Source: CAZCVI01 sp964502145 (lineage in GTDB: Bacteria; Acidobacteriota; Aminicenantia; UBA2199). From it: DNA of 17,306 bases. Below, one piece after another: positions 8,577 to 15,512 of this stretch (positions are counted from its first letter, which is position 1; the number at the start of each line of letters is the position of its first letter). The notes beneath the pieces are model-generated. The model searched no databases, was not told the DNA's origin, and worked only from the letters and a program-made list of their open reading frames with translations. The stretch covers positions 1-17,306 of the forward strand of contig CAZCVI010000121.1 of assembly GCA_964502145.1 (NCBI GenBank), written 5' to 3'. Position numbers and translations under genes: made by a program.

Positions 8577-11453
8577 ATGGAGAGCAAAGCCATATACCGT
8601 TATCCTGGTTCACGGCCTTTTGAGGATACGGATTGGGACCGACAGCTTTTTTTCGGCAGGGAAAAGGAAAAAGAGGAATTATTCCAGCGGATTATTTTTA
8701 ATCGGTTGATGGTCTTGCATGGGGTATCGGGTTTAGGCAAAACCTCGTTGCTTAATGCGGGTGTATTTAGTTTGTTACGACAGCGGAATTATTTTCCCAT
8801 TAAAGTCCGTTTTAATATGGCGGAAACAGACCCGATTCAGGCCATTTATCACAGTATAGATGAGACGGTGAAGCAACAGCAAGGGGATATGGAACTGGGG
8901 GAAACGGAAACCTTGTGGCATTACTTTAAGACAGTTGCTTTTTGGTCTCAGAAGGACGAGTTGTTAACGCCGGTATTAATTTTGGATCAGTTTGAGGAGT
9001 TTTTTGCTTTTCATGAACCAGAGGTCCGGGGGCGTTTTATCCAGCAGTTAGCGGATTTAGTTCATAATACGATACCTGATGGATTGCGGCAGGCAATCCG
9101 GGAGGGGGAACCCTACCGGTATAATGATGAGTCGCCGCGGGTAAAAATTGTGATATCAATTCGCAGTGACTATCTGGGGCAATTGGATGAGCTGTCTGCA
9201 GCTATTCCTGAGATTCTGCTAAATCGTTACCGTTTATTGGCTTTAACGCGCACGCAGGCGCGGGAAGCGATTATCAAACCCGCGCAACTGGAAGAACAAA
9301 CCCTGGCCACCGAGCGCTTCGGGTATACAGAAGAAGCCTTGCAAGACATGCTGGATTACTTAAGCAAGCGCAATGAGCGGGGCGGGGTGGTGAATAAGGA
9401 TGAAATAGAATCCTTTCAATTGCAATTGTTATGCCGTCATATTGAAACCAATATTATGAATAAAGCTAACACAGCGGCGAGAAGGGATAATCGGGAGGTA
9501 CAAAAGGAGAGCCTGGGCGGGGAAGTGGGAATGTATAAGGTATTTCAAAACTTTTATGAAGAACAACTCTCCCACTTAAAAACCTCTTGGGAAAAACGCC
9601 GTGTGCGCCGGTTATGTGAAAAGGGTTTAATCAGTGATTCCGACCGTAGGTTGAGTTTGGAAGAGGAGTATATTGAAAATCAATACAAAGTCTCGCCCGC
9701 GTTATTGGCGTTATTGGTGGACAAGCGTTTGTTGCGTGCGGAGCAGAGGGTGGGCAGTGTTTATTATGAATTGAGTCATGATACATTAATCAAGCCCATC
9801 CGCTTATCGCAACGAAAGCGTCGGGAAATTTATAAAAAATCTGGTCTTTTATCAGTATTAATTGCAACTATCCTCTTCTTACTTTTTATGGTGAGCTCGT
9901 TAAGAATGAACGATAATAAATATTATACATTGTTAAAAGAAGCGAAACAATTAATATATAATTCAAAGCCAAATGAAGCCATAGTAAAATATAATAAAGC
10001 ATTGGCTCTCAACAATAAAAAAAAAGATGCCTATGAAGCTATGGCGAAATGCTATGCAGGTATCGGCGAAAAAGAGAAAGCCATAGACGTCTTTAAAAAA
10101 GCAATCAGGGTGGATGCAGAGTTTTCTGATATTTATGAAGAGATAAGGGATATATTAAAGCAGAAGAATGACATTGTGACATTAGAAAAGCTATATGGAA
10201 TAGCATTTCAAGTCAAAATTAATGATGCTGATTATTATTGTAATATTGGAATTTGCTATTTCGAACTATTCAAGTTTGATGCCGCAATAGCCAGTTTCCA
10301 AAAAGCGTTGAAAATAAAACCGAATTACGCTGAAGTCCACGCATTTATGGGAATTTCCCAATTTAGGATAGGTGAATATAATGCAGCAATAGCAAGTTTT
10401 CAAAAAGCTCAAAAATTAAATCCAGATTTGTCCGATTCCGTTCTCCATAGCATTATAGCAATCACTCAGTGGCAGAGAGGTGATTATGATAGTTCTAAAG
10501 CCAATTCCCAAAAGGCTTTAAATAAATTAGATACGAATTCTGCTGAGGATTACACCGCCATTGGACTAACCCAAATACTAAAAGGCGAATATGACACCGC
10601 GATAGCCAATACACAAAAGGCATTGATGCTGGAACCGAATTCAGCAGAGGCTTACTCAATTTTGGGACTTGCGATAATGCAGAAAGGTGACTCTGATACC
10701 GCGATTGCCTGTTTCCAAAAGGCATTGAATTTAAAACCAGATTTCCCCGATGTTTACCTCTTAATTGGAGGCGCTCAAATTAAGAAAGGCGACTATGATG
10801 CCGCGATAGCCAGTTGCAAAAAAGCTCTGGAATTAAATCCAAATTCTGCAGAGGCGTACCTGTTTCTTGGGAATTTATTTAATAAAAAAGGCAAGTATGA
10901 TTCCGCAATAAAGTATTGTCAAAAAGCCATAAACTTAAATCCGAATCTCGCCATACCATATAGAAATATAGGCTATGCGCTAGCTGCGAAAAAAGATTTT
11001 GATGCCGCATTAACAAATTTTCAAAAAGCGTTGAAAATAGACCCTACCTATTATCAAGCGAAAATGAATATCGCTGAATTGGATTTGATTAATCACCGTT
11101 TTGATAAAGCCATAGAGATGGCCCTGAAAGTGTTAAAATCAAAAAATATCACTCAAGAGGACACTCTAGTAATAAAATCAATACTCATCACAGCCTGGTT
11201 CTGCCAAGGCAATAAACCCGAAGCTTTATCGGAATTAAGGCAATTTAGAACCTATTACCGGAGCTTGACTGTTGAGTATGAAAGAAATTGGTCTTATCAA
11301 TCCATTAAAAAATATTTATCCGAAACCAAATGTATAGACGAACCCACCCGCGCCCTGCTGCTTAAAATGATCGCCCTGTTGGAAGCACCGAAAGCGAAAG
11401 GCGACAAACTCCTGTCTGAACTGGAAAAGAAAATCACAGATTACTCAGATTAA
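8577..11453 (+). CDS. STAND-type NTPase - transmembrane - TPR sensor protein
   Basis: A 958-residue protein. Its ATG follows the upstream TAA directly; the ribosome-binding site (GAGGGAG) lies inside the upstream gene. Residues 9-30 hold the entry motif of nSTAND1-like NTPases (YPGSRPFED...LFFGRE). Walker A is GVSGLGKTS (49-57), Walker B VLILDQFEEF (133-142), sensor-like strand VISIRSDYLG (192-201). A helical/winged-helix part ends at YELSHDTLIKP (397-407). A basic stretch (RLSQRKRREIYKK) precedes one TM helix (about 423-441). About twelve TPR-like units of 34 residues follow (about 450-860). The positive-inside rule puts the NTPase in the cytoplasm and the TPRs outside. STAND proteins oligomerise when their repeat domain binds a trigger; the paired SIR2-TIR protein is the likely effector (inferred). 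The TPR part is much more AT-rich than the NTPase part, and the 3' end runs into a dispersed repeat. Confidence 0.88.
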   Translation: MESKAIYRYPGSRPFEDTDWDRQLFFGREKEKEELFQRIIFNRLMVLHGVSGLGKTSLLNAGVFSLLRQRNYFPIKVRFNMAETDPIQAIYHSIDETVKQQQGDMELGETETLWHYFKTVAFWSQKDELLTPVLILDQFEEFFAFHEPEVRGRFIQQLADLVHNTIPDGLRQAIREGEPYRYNDESPRVKIVISIRSDYLGQLDELSAAIPEILLNRYRLLALTRTQAREAIIKPAQLEEQTLATERFGYTEEALQDMLDYLSKRNERGGVVNKDEIESFQLQLLCRHIETNIMNKANTAARRDNREVQKESLGGEVGMYKVFQNFYEEQLSHLKTSWEKRRVRRLCEKGLISDSDRRLSLEEEYIENQYKVSPALLALLVDKRLLRAEQRVGSVYYELSHDTLIKPIRLSQRKRREIYKKSGLLSVLIATILFLLFMVSSLRMNDNKYYTLLKEAKQLIYNSKPNEAIVKYNKALALNNKKKDAYEAMAKCYAGIGEKEKAIDVFKKAIRVDAEFSDIYEEIRDILKQKNDIVTLEKLYGIAFQVKINDADYYCNIGICYFELFKFDAAIASFQKALKIKPNYAEVHAFMGISQFRIGEYNAAIASFQKAQKLNPDLSDSVLHSIIAITQWQRGDYDSSKANSQKALNKLDTNSAEDYTAIGLTQILKGEYDTAIANTQKALMLEPNSAEAYSILGLAIMQKGDSDTAIACFQKALNLKPDFPDVYLLIGGAQIKKGDYDAAIASCKKALELNPNSAEAYLFLGNLFNKKGKYDSAIKYCQKAINLNPNLAIPYRNIGYALAAKKDFDAALTNFQKALKIDPTYYQAKMNIAELDLINHRFDKAIEMALKVLKSKNITQEDTLVIKSILITAWFCQGNKPEALSELRQFRTYYRSLTVEYERNWSYQSIKKYLSETKCIDEPTRALLLKMIALLEAPKAKGDKLLSELEKKITDYSD
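10224..11150 (+). repeat. In-frame tandem array of about 102-bp TPR-coding units
   Basis: Eight to nine consecutive 34-codon units recur, several still similar at DNA level (for example the GATGCCGC(A/G)ATAGCCAGTT core at 10278 and 10797, and related forms at 10591 and 10693). Each encodes a variant of A-x2-Y-x2-IG-x7-G-x-YD-x-AIA-x2-QKAL-x-L-x-PN. One unit (around 10431-10538) is two residues longer. Residual DNA similarity points to recent unit duplication and allows gain or loss of units by slippage or recombination. Confidence 0.85.
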
Positions 11454-11470
11454 CATGATTAACACAGATT
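11434..11470. repeat. Short CAGATTA/GATTAACA direct-repeat element
   Basis: The stretch contains CAGATTA twice, ACAGATT twice and GATTAACA twice within 37 bp. It encodes the last residues of the STAND-TPR protein (KKITDYSD) and overlaps the start of the next ORF. Similar CACAGATTAA(C)-rich strings are, from memory, common dispersed intergenic repeats in many bacteria. It lies about 90 bp before the second lhr 3'-end copy and may mark a rearrangement junction. Confidence 0.5.
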
Positions 11471-12102
11471 TCTTTAAGAAAAGAGTCTGTTTAATCTATG
11501 GACAATTTATTGTTTTTCTCGGGTGGTGGTATTGGCGACGCCGCCCTTATTGTCCTTTCCGTGAATTATTAACCCATGAGTTGCCGCACATGCGTTGGGC
11601 CCCGATATTTCGAGTGCTCAGGTTAATGGAACTCTCCGGTGAGATTGTCTCGGGTCATTTTTTCAAAGGTATTCCCGGTTTTCAGTTCTGCACCACTGCT
11701 GCATTAAAGGTGTTCACCGCTGGCCTTCCCCAGGATGCCATTTATTGGATGAATGCCACGGACCCCGTCTCGCCCTGTGGGATTCCCTTGGAAGAATTAA
11801 AACCGCGGTTCCCCCATCGTTTGCCCACCACGCATTTGGTTTTTCATGGTGTCAAGAACGTGTTGATTTCCAAGAAGAATGGCAAGGAACTATTCTTTAA
11901 AGTGGAACCGGAACACCCCCGGCTGTCTGAGTATCTGGAGTTCTTTAAAATATTAGTGGGCCGGGAGTTTCAGCCGATAAAATACATTGGTGTGGAGACC
12001 ATTAATGATCTGCCTGCTTTGGAGAGTCCGTATAAAGTGCCGTTGCAAGCTTTTGGGTTTAAGAAGGATTATAAGGCGTTAACGTTGATGAAGAGTTATT
12101 AA
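11455..12102 (+). pseudogene. 5'-truncated duplicate of the lhr 3' end (215-codon ORF)
   Basis: From 11561 to the TAA at 12100-12102 the frame encodes about 181 residues nearly identical to the C-terminus of the upstream Lhr (differences L/F, E/D, Q/R, A/V, I/L, S/T). The 35 codons before that (11455-11559) are unrelated; they come from the repeat at 11434-11470 and a spacer rich in GGCGACGCC-like sequence. All helicase motifs are absent, so it cannot act as Lhr. The ORF stays open and its ATG lies 1 nt after the STAND-TPR stop, so a small protein might be made by read-through re-initiation; nothing shows that it matters. It most likely marks the original 3' end of lhr left behind when the 5.9-kb segment arrived, or was brought in by it. 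The dominance of synonymous differences says that the two copies diverged while both were under protein-level selection. Confidence 0.85.
11561..12102 (+). repeat. lhr 3'-end direct repeat, copy 2
   Basis: Ungapped partner of 5656-6197 at a constant distance of 5905 bp. The sequences part immediately after the stop codons (AAGATTAATT after copy 1, GGTTTTTAGA after copy 2). Copy 2 is followed by hicBA, which may therefore be the original downstream neighbour of lhr. Confidence 0.95.
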
Positions 12103-12122
12103 GGTTTTTAGAATCAGTGGAG

Positions 12123-12141
12123 GCGGCGTCCCGCCGCTTTT
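12123..12141 (+). terminator. GC-rich hairpin followed by TTTT, possible terminator
   Basis: GCGGCG-TCC-CGCCGC (12123-12137) is a perfect 6-bp stem with 3-nt loop, followed by TTTTAAAA. It sits 20 bp after the lhr-duplicate stop and before the hicBA promoter. The T-run is short, so termination would be weak. It belongs to the same class of triloop hairpins seen at 1615 and 6240. Confidence 0.4.
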
Positions 12142-12220
12142 AAAATAACCCAGCCATTTAATCTTTATTTCTTTTCCTTTTTCTTCAAAACACGACCACA
12201 TGGAAAATTTATTCCGATCA

Positions 12221-12249
12221 TTGACATTTCCATCATTTTCTTCTATTGT
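12221..12249 (+). promoter_or_regulatory. Sigma70-type promoter of hicBA
   Basis: TTGACA (12221-12226, perfect -35), 17-nt spacer, TATTGT (12244-12249), 21 nt before the hicB ATG. This leaves a short leader with the ribosome-binding site GGAGG at 12257-12261. Confidence 0.7.
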
Positions 12250-12270
12250 ATTACATGGAGGTAATAAACG

Positions 12271-12486
12271 ATGCATTTTAACATAATTTTGGAACCAGCG
12301 GAAGAGGGTGGGTTTAATGTAACCGTGCCAGCCTTGGATGGATGTTTTACAGAAGGGGATTCCGAGGAAGAAGCGCTGATAAATGCCAAGGAAGCGATCC
12401 TCTGTTATCTTGAAGGACTGGAAAAACTAAATCAGATTAAAGCCAAACCCGGCACACTGCGGAGAGAACTGGAGGTCTGCCTTTGA
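12271..12486 (+). CDS. hicB: HicB-family antitoxin
   Basis: A 71-residue protein with GGAGG 9 nt before ATG 12271. The N-terminal 50 residues show the partial RNase-H-like HicB fold: a first strand (FNIILEPAEEGGFNVTVPALDGCFTEGDS, with the typical GG-F-V-x-VP-x-LDGC pattern), then the EEEALINAKEAILCYLEGL helix. The C-terminus is short (about 20 residues) with no visible DNA-binding domain, which is the small form of the family. HicB inactivates HicA by binding its active-site face; the pair usually represses its own promoter. The stop overlaps the hicA start by 4 nt (TTGA). The order hicB-hicA is the reverse of the classical E. coli order but common. Confidence 0.92.
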   Translation: MHFNIILEPAEEGGFNVTVPALDGCFTEGDSEEEALINAKEAILCYLEGLEKLNQIKAKPGTLRRELEVCL

Positions 12487-12698
12487 GTAAAACGTTTTCC
12501 GGGAAACAAGTGGTGAAAGCGTTACGGAGAATGGGTTATATTGTTGATCACCAAAGAGGGAGTCACATATTTATGCATAATCTCTATAAAAATATTACTG
12601 TGATTGTCCCGTCACATAATGAATTAAAGAAAGGCACACTGAACAGTATCTTAAAAAAAGTTGAATTAACAATAGAAGAATTGAAAGAATTGATTTAA
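12483..12698 (+). CDS. hicA: HicA-family mRNA interferase toxin
   Basis: A 71-residue protein starting at TTG 12483, within the TTGA overlap with hicB; no ATG exists in this part of the frame. The dsRBD-like HicA layout is clear: SGKQVVKALRRMGYIVDHQRGSH, with the catalytic histidine as H28 in GSH, then ITVIVPSHNELKKGTLNSILKKVELTIEEL. HicA degrades mRNA independent of translation. Length and motif spacing match the family. Low-efficiency TTG initiation coupled to hicB would keep toxin below antitoxin. It ends convergently with the DUF4062-FGE gene, 133 bp away; between them is an A/T-run (AAAAAAAAAATTTT near 12700-12715) but no clear hairpin terminator. Confidence 0.92.
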   Translation: MSKTFSGKQVVKALRRMGYIVDHQRGSHIFMHNLYKNITVIVPSHNELKKGTLNSILKKVELTIEELKELI

Positions 12699-12741
12699 TA
12701 AAAAAAAAATTTTACTTCATCGTTAATACCCAGTTCATCGT

Positions 12742-12810
12742 TTATTCCCGCGCCCGATGTCACCGTTTCCGCTCCGCTACAACTGTTCCACCGTGCTTCT
12801 ACTTGCTTTT
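12742..12810 (-). repeat. Conserved 3' non-coding flank of DUF4062-FGE gene A
   Basis: Aligns to 15852-15920 with only about 4 differences in 69 bp although it lies beyond the stop codon of the gene. It contains the block GTAGCGGAGCGGAAACGG on the coding strand. Conservation here exceeds that of the adjacent coding hypervariable window, which suggests a DNA-level role (for example a homing or recombination tract) or recent duplication. Confidence 0.75.
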
Positions 12811-12831
12811 TTCTTGCTTTTTTCCTGCGGG

Positions 12832-14457
12832 TTACTGCTGTTTACTAGCTGGGCTCGAAATGACCTGGGAAAAGCGAAAGCCAAGGTCGTTGTAGCGGTA
12901 GTCAGGAGAGGGCCCGGAGCGGATCGCAGAGCGGGCGTACCAGCCGAAGTAGATCCAACCGCCACCACGACACACGCGGCTCACACCTGAAGCTGGTCCA
13001 GTAGGATTGATCTGATTTGAACTGTCATAAGGTCCATACCAATTTTGGCACCATTCATATACATTTCCCGACATATCATAAAGACCAAAGGCATTCTCCT
13101 TCTTTTGACCCACTGGATGGGCGGCTTTATTGGAATTTTCTTCATACCAAGCAATATCATCTAAATTTCCATAATAATCCCCGGTAGTGCCTGCACGGCA
13201 GGCATATTCCCATTCTGCTTCGTAGGGCAGGCGGTAGTTTCCACCTGTTTTATCGTTCAGTTTTTTAAGGAAATCCTGGCAATCATTCCAAGACACTTGC
13301 TCCACTGGGTAATTGTCCCCTTTTTTGAAGTTGGATGGATTATTTTCCATTACCGCCTTCCATAACCCCTGCGTGACCTCGGTCTTACCCATCCGAAACC
13401 CACTCACCCGGACGTGATGCACGGGACACTCATTATCCCTTCCATTTGTTGCCCCCATCTGGAACTCTCCGCCGGGAATCTCCACCATGTCATAGGGCAC
13501 GCCATAAGCTTCAAGAATGGAGATTTCAGTTGGGGTCGGTTTTTCCACCTCTTTTTTAATTTCTTCTGCTGGCAATTCAATGGATTTCGTCTCAGTCGGT
13601 TGCTCTGGTTTTGGATATTGTTTCGATTGCGTTACCGGATTTGTTGCTGGTTTTTCTGTATTAGTGTTCTCTTGCTTTTCCTCATCCTTCTTTATTTCTT
13701 TTTTTGGCAAGGTGGTGACTTTATTATTTAGCGGTGGCTTTGGTTCCGGTTTTTGTTCCGATTGCGTCACCGGATGGTTTTTCTCCATTGGAGTTGGGTT
13801 TGTAGGGGTTGGTTTTTGCTTAATCATTCCCCAAATGAATACCACTACCACGATTGCCATAGCACCTGCCAACCATGGAATTATAGACTTGAGCTTTCTT
13901 TCCTTCTCCAGCATAGGCTTAATAGGAAGTGGCGAGAAAGGGTCCATATCATTATTTTTTTTGGGGGGATTACTGGGAGTCATTACCTTTTTTGGCTGAT
14001 AAAGTTTGGGGTTGCTGACCGCCGAACTGACAAGGCCACCCAATTCTTCGGCACTTTTAAAAAAGCTAACCATATATTTTTCCTTCAATTCCTGGCGCAG
14101 GTGATCTATTTTTTGCCGTTCGTCACCGGTATCCACAAACTTCACTTTATGGGGTGCATCTGGGTCCATTAAAAAGATCAAGCAGGGAATGCCCGCATGA
14201 ACCGCAGCCTCATATTCAAGATGGGTAAAACTTTTATTTTGCCCGGCTGGAATATCCCCGTAACGAAAGGCGAAAATACCCACATACACATCACAATGCA
14301 CGACATCTTTCACGCATTTATCTACCGGGCGCTGGTTGGTGGCCACATAGTCTTCCATGTAAATCGCTTGGTGACCCAAACGGCGCACCGCTTTGGCAGC
14401 CGCTTCCCGTTCATTTTGCAGGTCTTCGCGGGTGGATGAAATATAAATTCGTGCCAT
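12832..14457 (-). CDS. DUF4062 - TM - linker - FGE-sulfatase-fold protein (paralogue A)
   Basis: A 541-residue protein from ATG 14457 (AGGAAAG ribosome-binding site 6 nt before); an in-frame GTG at 14463 is less likely because paralogue B also starts MARIYISS. Residues 1-155 are a DUF4062 domain (MARIYISSTREDLQNERE; CDVYVGIFAFRYG; THLEYEAAVHAGIPCLIFL), a signalling-type alpha/beta domain of conflict systems. A basic stretch precedes one TM helix (about 193-212). A Lys/Pro/Glu linker (215-312) holds two imperfect copies of a unit starting PVTQS. Residues 325-530 are an FGE-sulfatase (C-type-lectin-like) domain: EIPGGEFQMG, TEVTQGLWKAVM, PVEQVSWNDC, RLPYEAEWEYACRAGT, GLYDMSGNVYEWC, CRGGGW. The two active-site cysteines of true formylglycine-generating enzymes are absent, so this is a binding module. 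The hypervariable window is residues 502-524. The gene lies 26 nt after the nuclease stop, hence probably an operon. Confidence 0.88.
   Translation of the reverse strand: MARIYISSTREDLQNEREAAAKAVRRLGHQAIYMEDYVATNQRPVDKCVKDVVHCDVYVGIFAFRYGDIPAGQNKSFTHLEYEAAVHAGIPCLIFLMDPDAPHKVKFVDTGDERQKIDHLRQELKEKYMVSFFKSAEELGGLVSSAVSNPKLYQPKKVMTPSNPPKKNNDMDPFSPLPIKPMLEKERKLKSIIPWLAGAMAIVVVVFIWGMIKQKPTPTNPTPMEKNHPVTQSEQKPEPKPPLNNKVTTLPKKEIKKDEEKQENTNTEKPATNPVTQSKQYPKPEQPTETKSIELPAEEIKKEVEKPTPTEISILEAYGVPYDMVEIPGGEFQMGATNGRDNECPVHHVRVSGFRMGKTEVTQGLWKAVMENNPSNFKKGDNYPVEQVSWNDCQDFLKKLNDKTGGNYRLPYEAEWEYACRAGTTGDYYGNLDDIAWYEENSNKAAHPVGQKKENAFGLYDMSGNVYEWCQNWYGPYDSSNQINPTGPASGVSRVCRGGGWIYFGWYARSAIRSGPSPDYRYNDLGFRFSQVISSPASKQQ
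12886..12954 (-). other. Hypervariable window (candidate DGR variable region) of paralogue A
   Basis: Codons 502-524, between the invariant RGGGW and LGFRF frames. Against 15975-16043 it shows 26 differences in 69 bp, 21 of them at codon positions 1-2, altering 14 of 23 residues, while R-S-A-I-R, P-D and R anchors are kept. Many variable codons end in C (ATC, TAC, TTC, TAC, TCC, CCC, TAC, TAC, AAC, GAC), as expected from mutated AAC codons of a template repeat. No template is visible in the window. Confidence 0.6.
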
Positions 14458-14483
14458 ACTCACTTTCCTGGTAAAAGAGGTGA

Positions 14484-15512
14484 CTACTTTTCTAAAGAAG
14501 TATCTCCTAACCTCAGATTTTCCTGATGCATTTTTGTTGTTGTATTTTCAAACAATTCATGGAGCTTTTGCCGGAGTTTTTTCTTGTCAGGCAATTTTAG
14601 TGTATAGTCTGCTATCTTTGCAGGCGATAAAGAGCGGCTCATGGCATATTCAACCACCTCATCATCTTTTCCCTTGCATAACAAAACACCAATACTGGGA
14701 TTCTCATGGGATTTTTTGACATCCCGGTCCAAGGCTTCCAGATAAAAATTCATCTTTCCCAGATACTCCGGTTTGAAATCGGTAATTTTCAATTCAATCG
14801 CAATCAAACATTGCAGCTCACGGTGAAAGAATAACAGGTCAATAAAGTAATCGTGCATGCCTACCTGCACCTTGTACCCCTCACCGATAAATAAAAAATC
14901 CTTTCCCAATTCAAGGATGAAAAGTTTCAGGTTTTTGATCAAGGCTTTCTGAAGGTCGCTTTCAGAATGATCATCGGGCAAACCCAAAAATTCGAAAACA
15001 TAACTGTCTTTAAAAGTATCATCTATCTTTTGAGGAAGGGATGGTAATACATTCAGATTTGACCGGGAAAGCATGGTGCGTTCAAATACAGCAGCATCCA
15101 GTTGGCGTTCCAGTTCGCGCTTCGAGTAACGTTCCTGAATGGATGACCGGATATAGAATTCCCGTTCCTCGTCAGTTTTCGTTTTGGACAAAATCAACAT
15201 GTGGTGCGTCCAAGTTAATTGTGTCACCAGTGGTGACACAATTTCATTATTCACGTAAGTTTGATAAAACTGCCGCATCCGATAAAGGTTTCGGCGGTTA
15301 AATCCTTTATAGTCAGGACCAAAACTGTTTAAATACTCCGCCAGTTGATCAATTGCCTTTTCCCCCCACTTGGCTTGGGAAAGACTTTTGTCAATAAAAG
15401 CGCCAATTTGCCAATAAAGCGCAATCAATTCGCCATTGACTTTTTTCAAGGCTTCAGTCCTTGCTTTGTCAATGAGGGATTTTACTTCAAAAAAAGATTT
15501 GTCCAGTTCCAT
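14484..15512 (-). CDS. YhcG/DUF1016-family PD-(D/E)XK nuclease
   Basis: A 342-residue protein from ATG 15512. Residues 1-150 are the DUF1016 N-terminal helical domain (VNGELIALYWQIGAFI, FNRRNLYRMRQFYQ, LTWTHHMLILS). Residues 165-330 are the PD-(D/E)XK nuclease domain, with D225 in HDYFIDLLFFH and E240-x-K242 in IAIELK as the metal-binding set, plus the YLEALDRDVKK helix and IGVLLCKGK strand. The family is widespread, often in defence or restriction neighbourhoods, and is thought to cut DNA; its exact role is not settled. Length (about 340 aa) is full. It lies between the two DUF4062-FGE paralogues in the same orientation and probably shares a transcript with paralogue A. A 27-bp palindrome lies inside the gene (15217-15243), at codons for I-V-S-P-L-V-T-Q-L, and recurs upstream of the promoter. 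Confidence 0.93.
   Translation of the reverse strand: MELDKSFFEVKSLIDKARTEALKKVNGELIALYWQIGAFIDKSLSQAKWGEKAIDQLAEYLNSFGPDYKGFNRRNLYRMRQFYQTYVNNEIVSPLVTQLTWTHHMLILSKTKTDEEREFYIRSSIQERYSKRELERQLDAAVFERTMLSRSNLNVLPSLPQKIDDTFKDSYVFEFLGLPDDHSESDLQKALIKNLKLFILELGKDFLFIGEGYKVQVGMHDYFIDLLFFHRELQCLIAIELKITDFKPEYLGKMNFYLEALDRDVKKSHENPSIGVLLCKGKDDEVVEYAMSRSLSPAKIADYTLKLPDKKKLRQKLHELFENTTTKMHQENLRLGDTSLEK
15217..15243. promoter_or_regulatory. 27-bp palindrome inside the nuclease gene
   Basis: AATTGTGTCA - CCAGTGG - TGACACAATT: the 10-bp arms are perfect, and the symmetry extends to 12 bp around the central AGT. The same arms and the same 7-nt spacing occur at 15629-15655. A 12-bp perfect inverted repeat is unusual within coding sequence. 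Confidence 0.7.

Noticed and set aside
12699..12740. A-run/T-run (AAAAAAAAAATTTT) between hicA and paralogue A as a bidirectional terminator
   Set aside because: There is no GC-rich stem next to the run, so intrinsic termination is not supported.
12886..12954. Reading the FGE-sulfatase domains as real formylglycine-generating or sulfatase-modifying enzymes
   Set aside because: The pair of active-site cysteines after the RGGSW motif is missing and the positions lie in the hypervariable window; a binding function fits better.
12757..12990. Plus-strand ORFs starting MSPFPLRYNCST at 12757 and again at 15867
   Set aside because: They are antisense to the DUF4062-FGE 3' ends and look alike only because the minus-strand genes and their 3' flanks are duplicated. 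No ribosome-binding site is seen.
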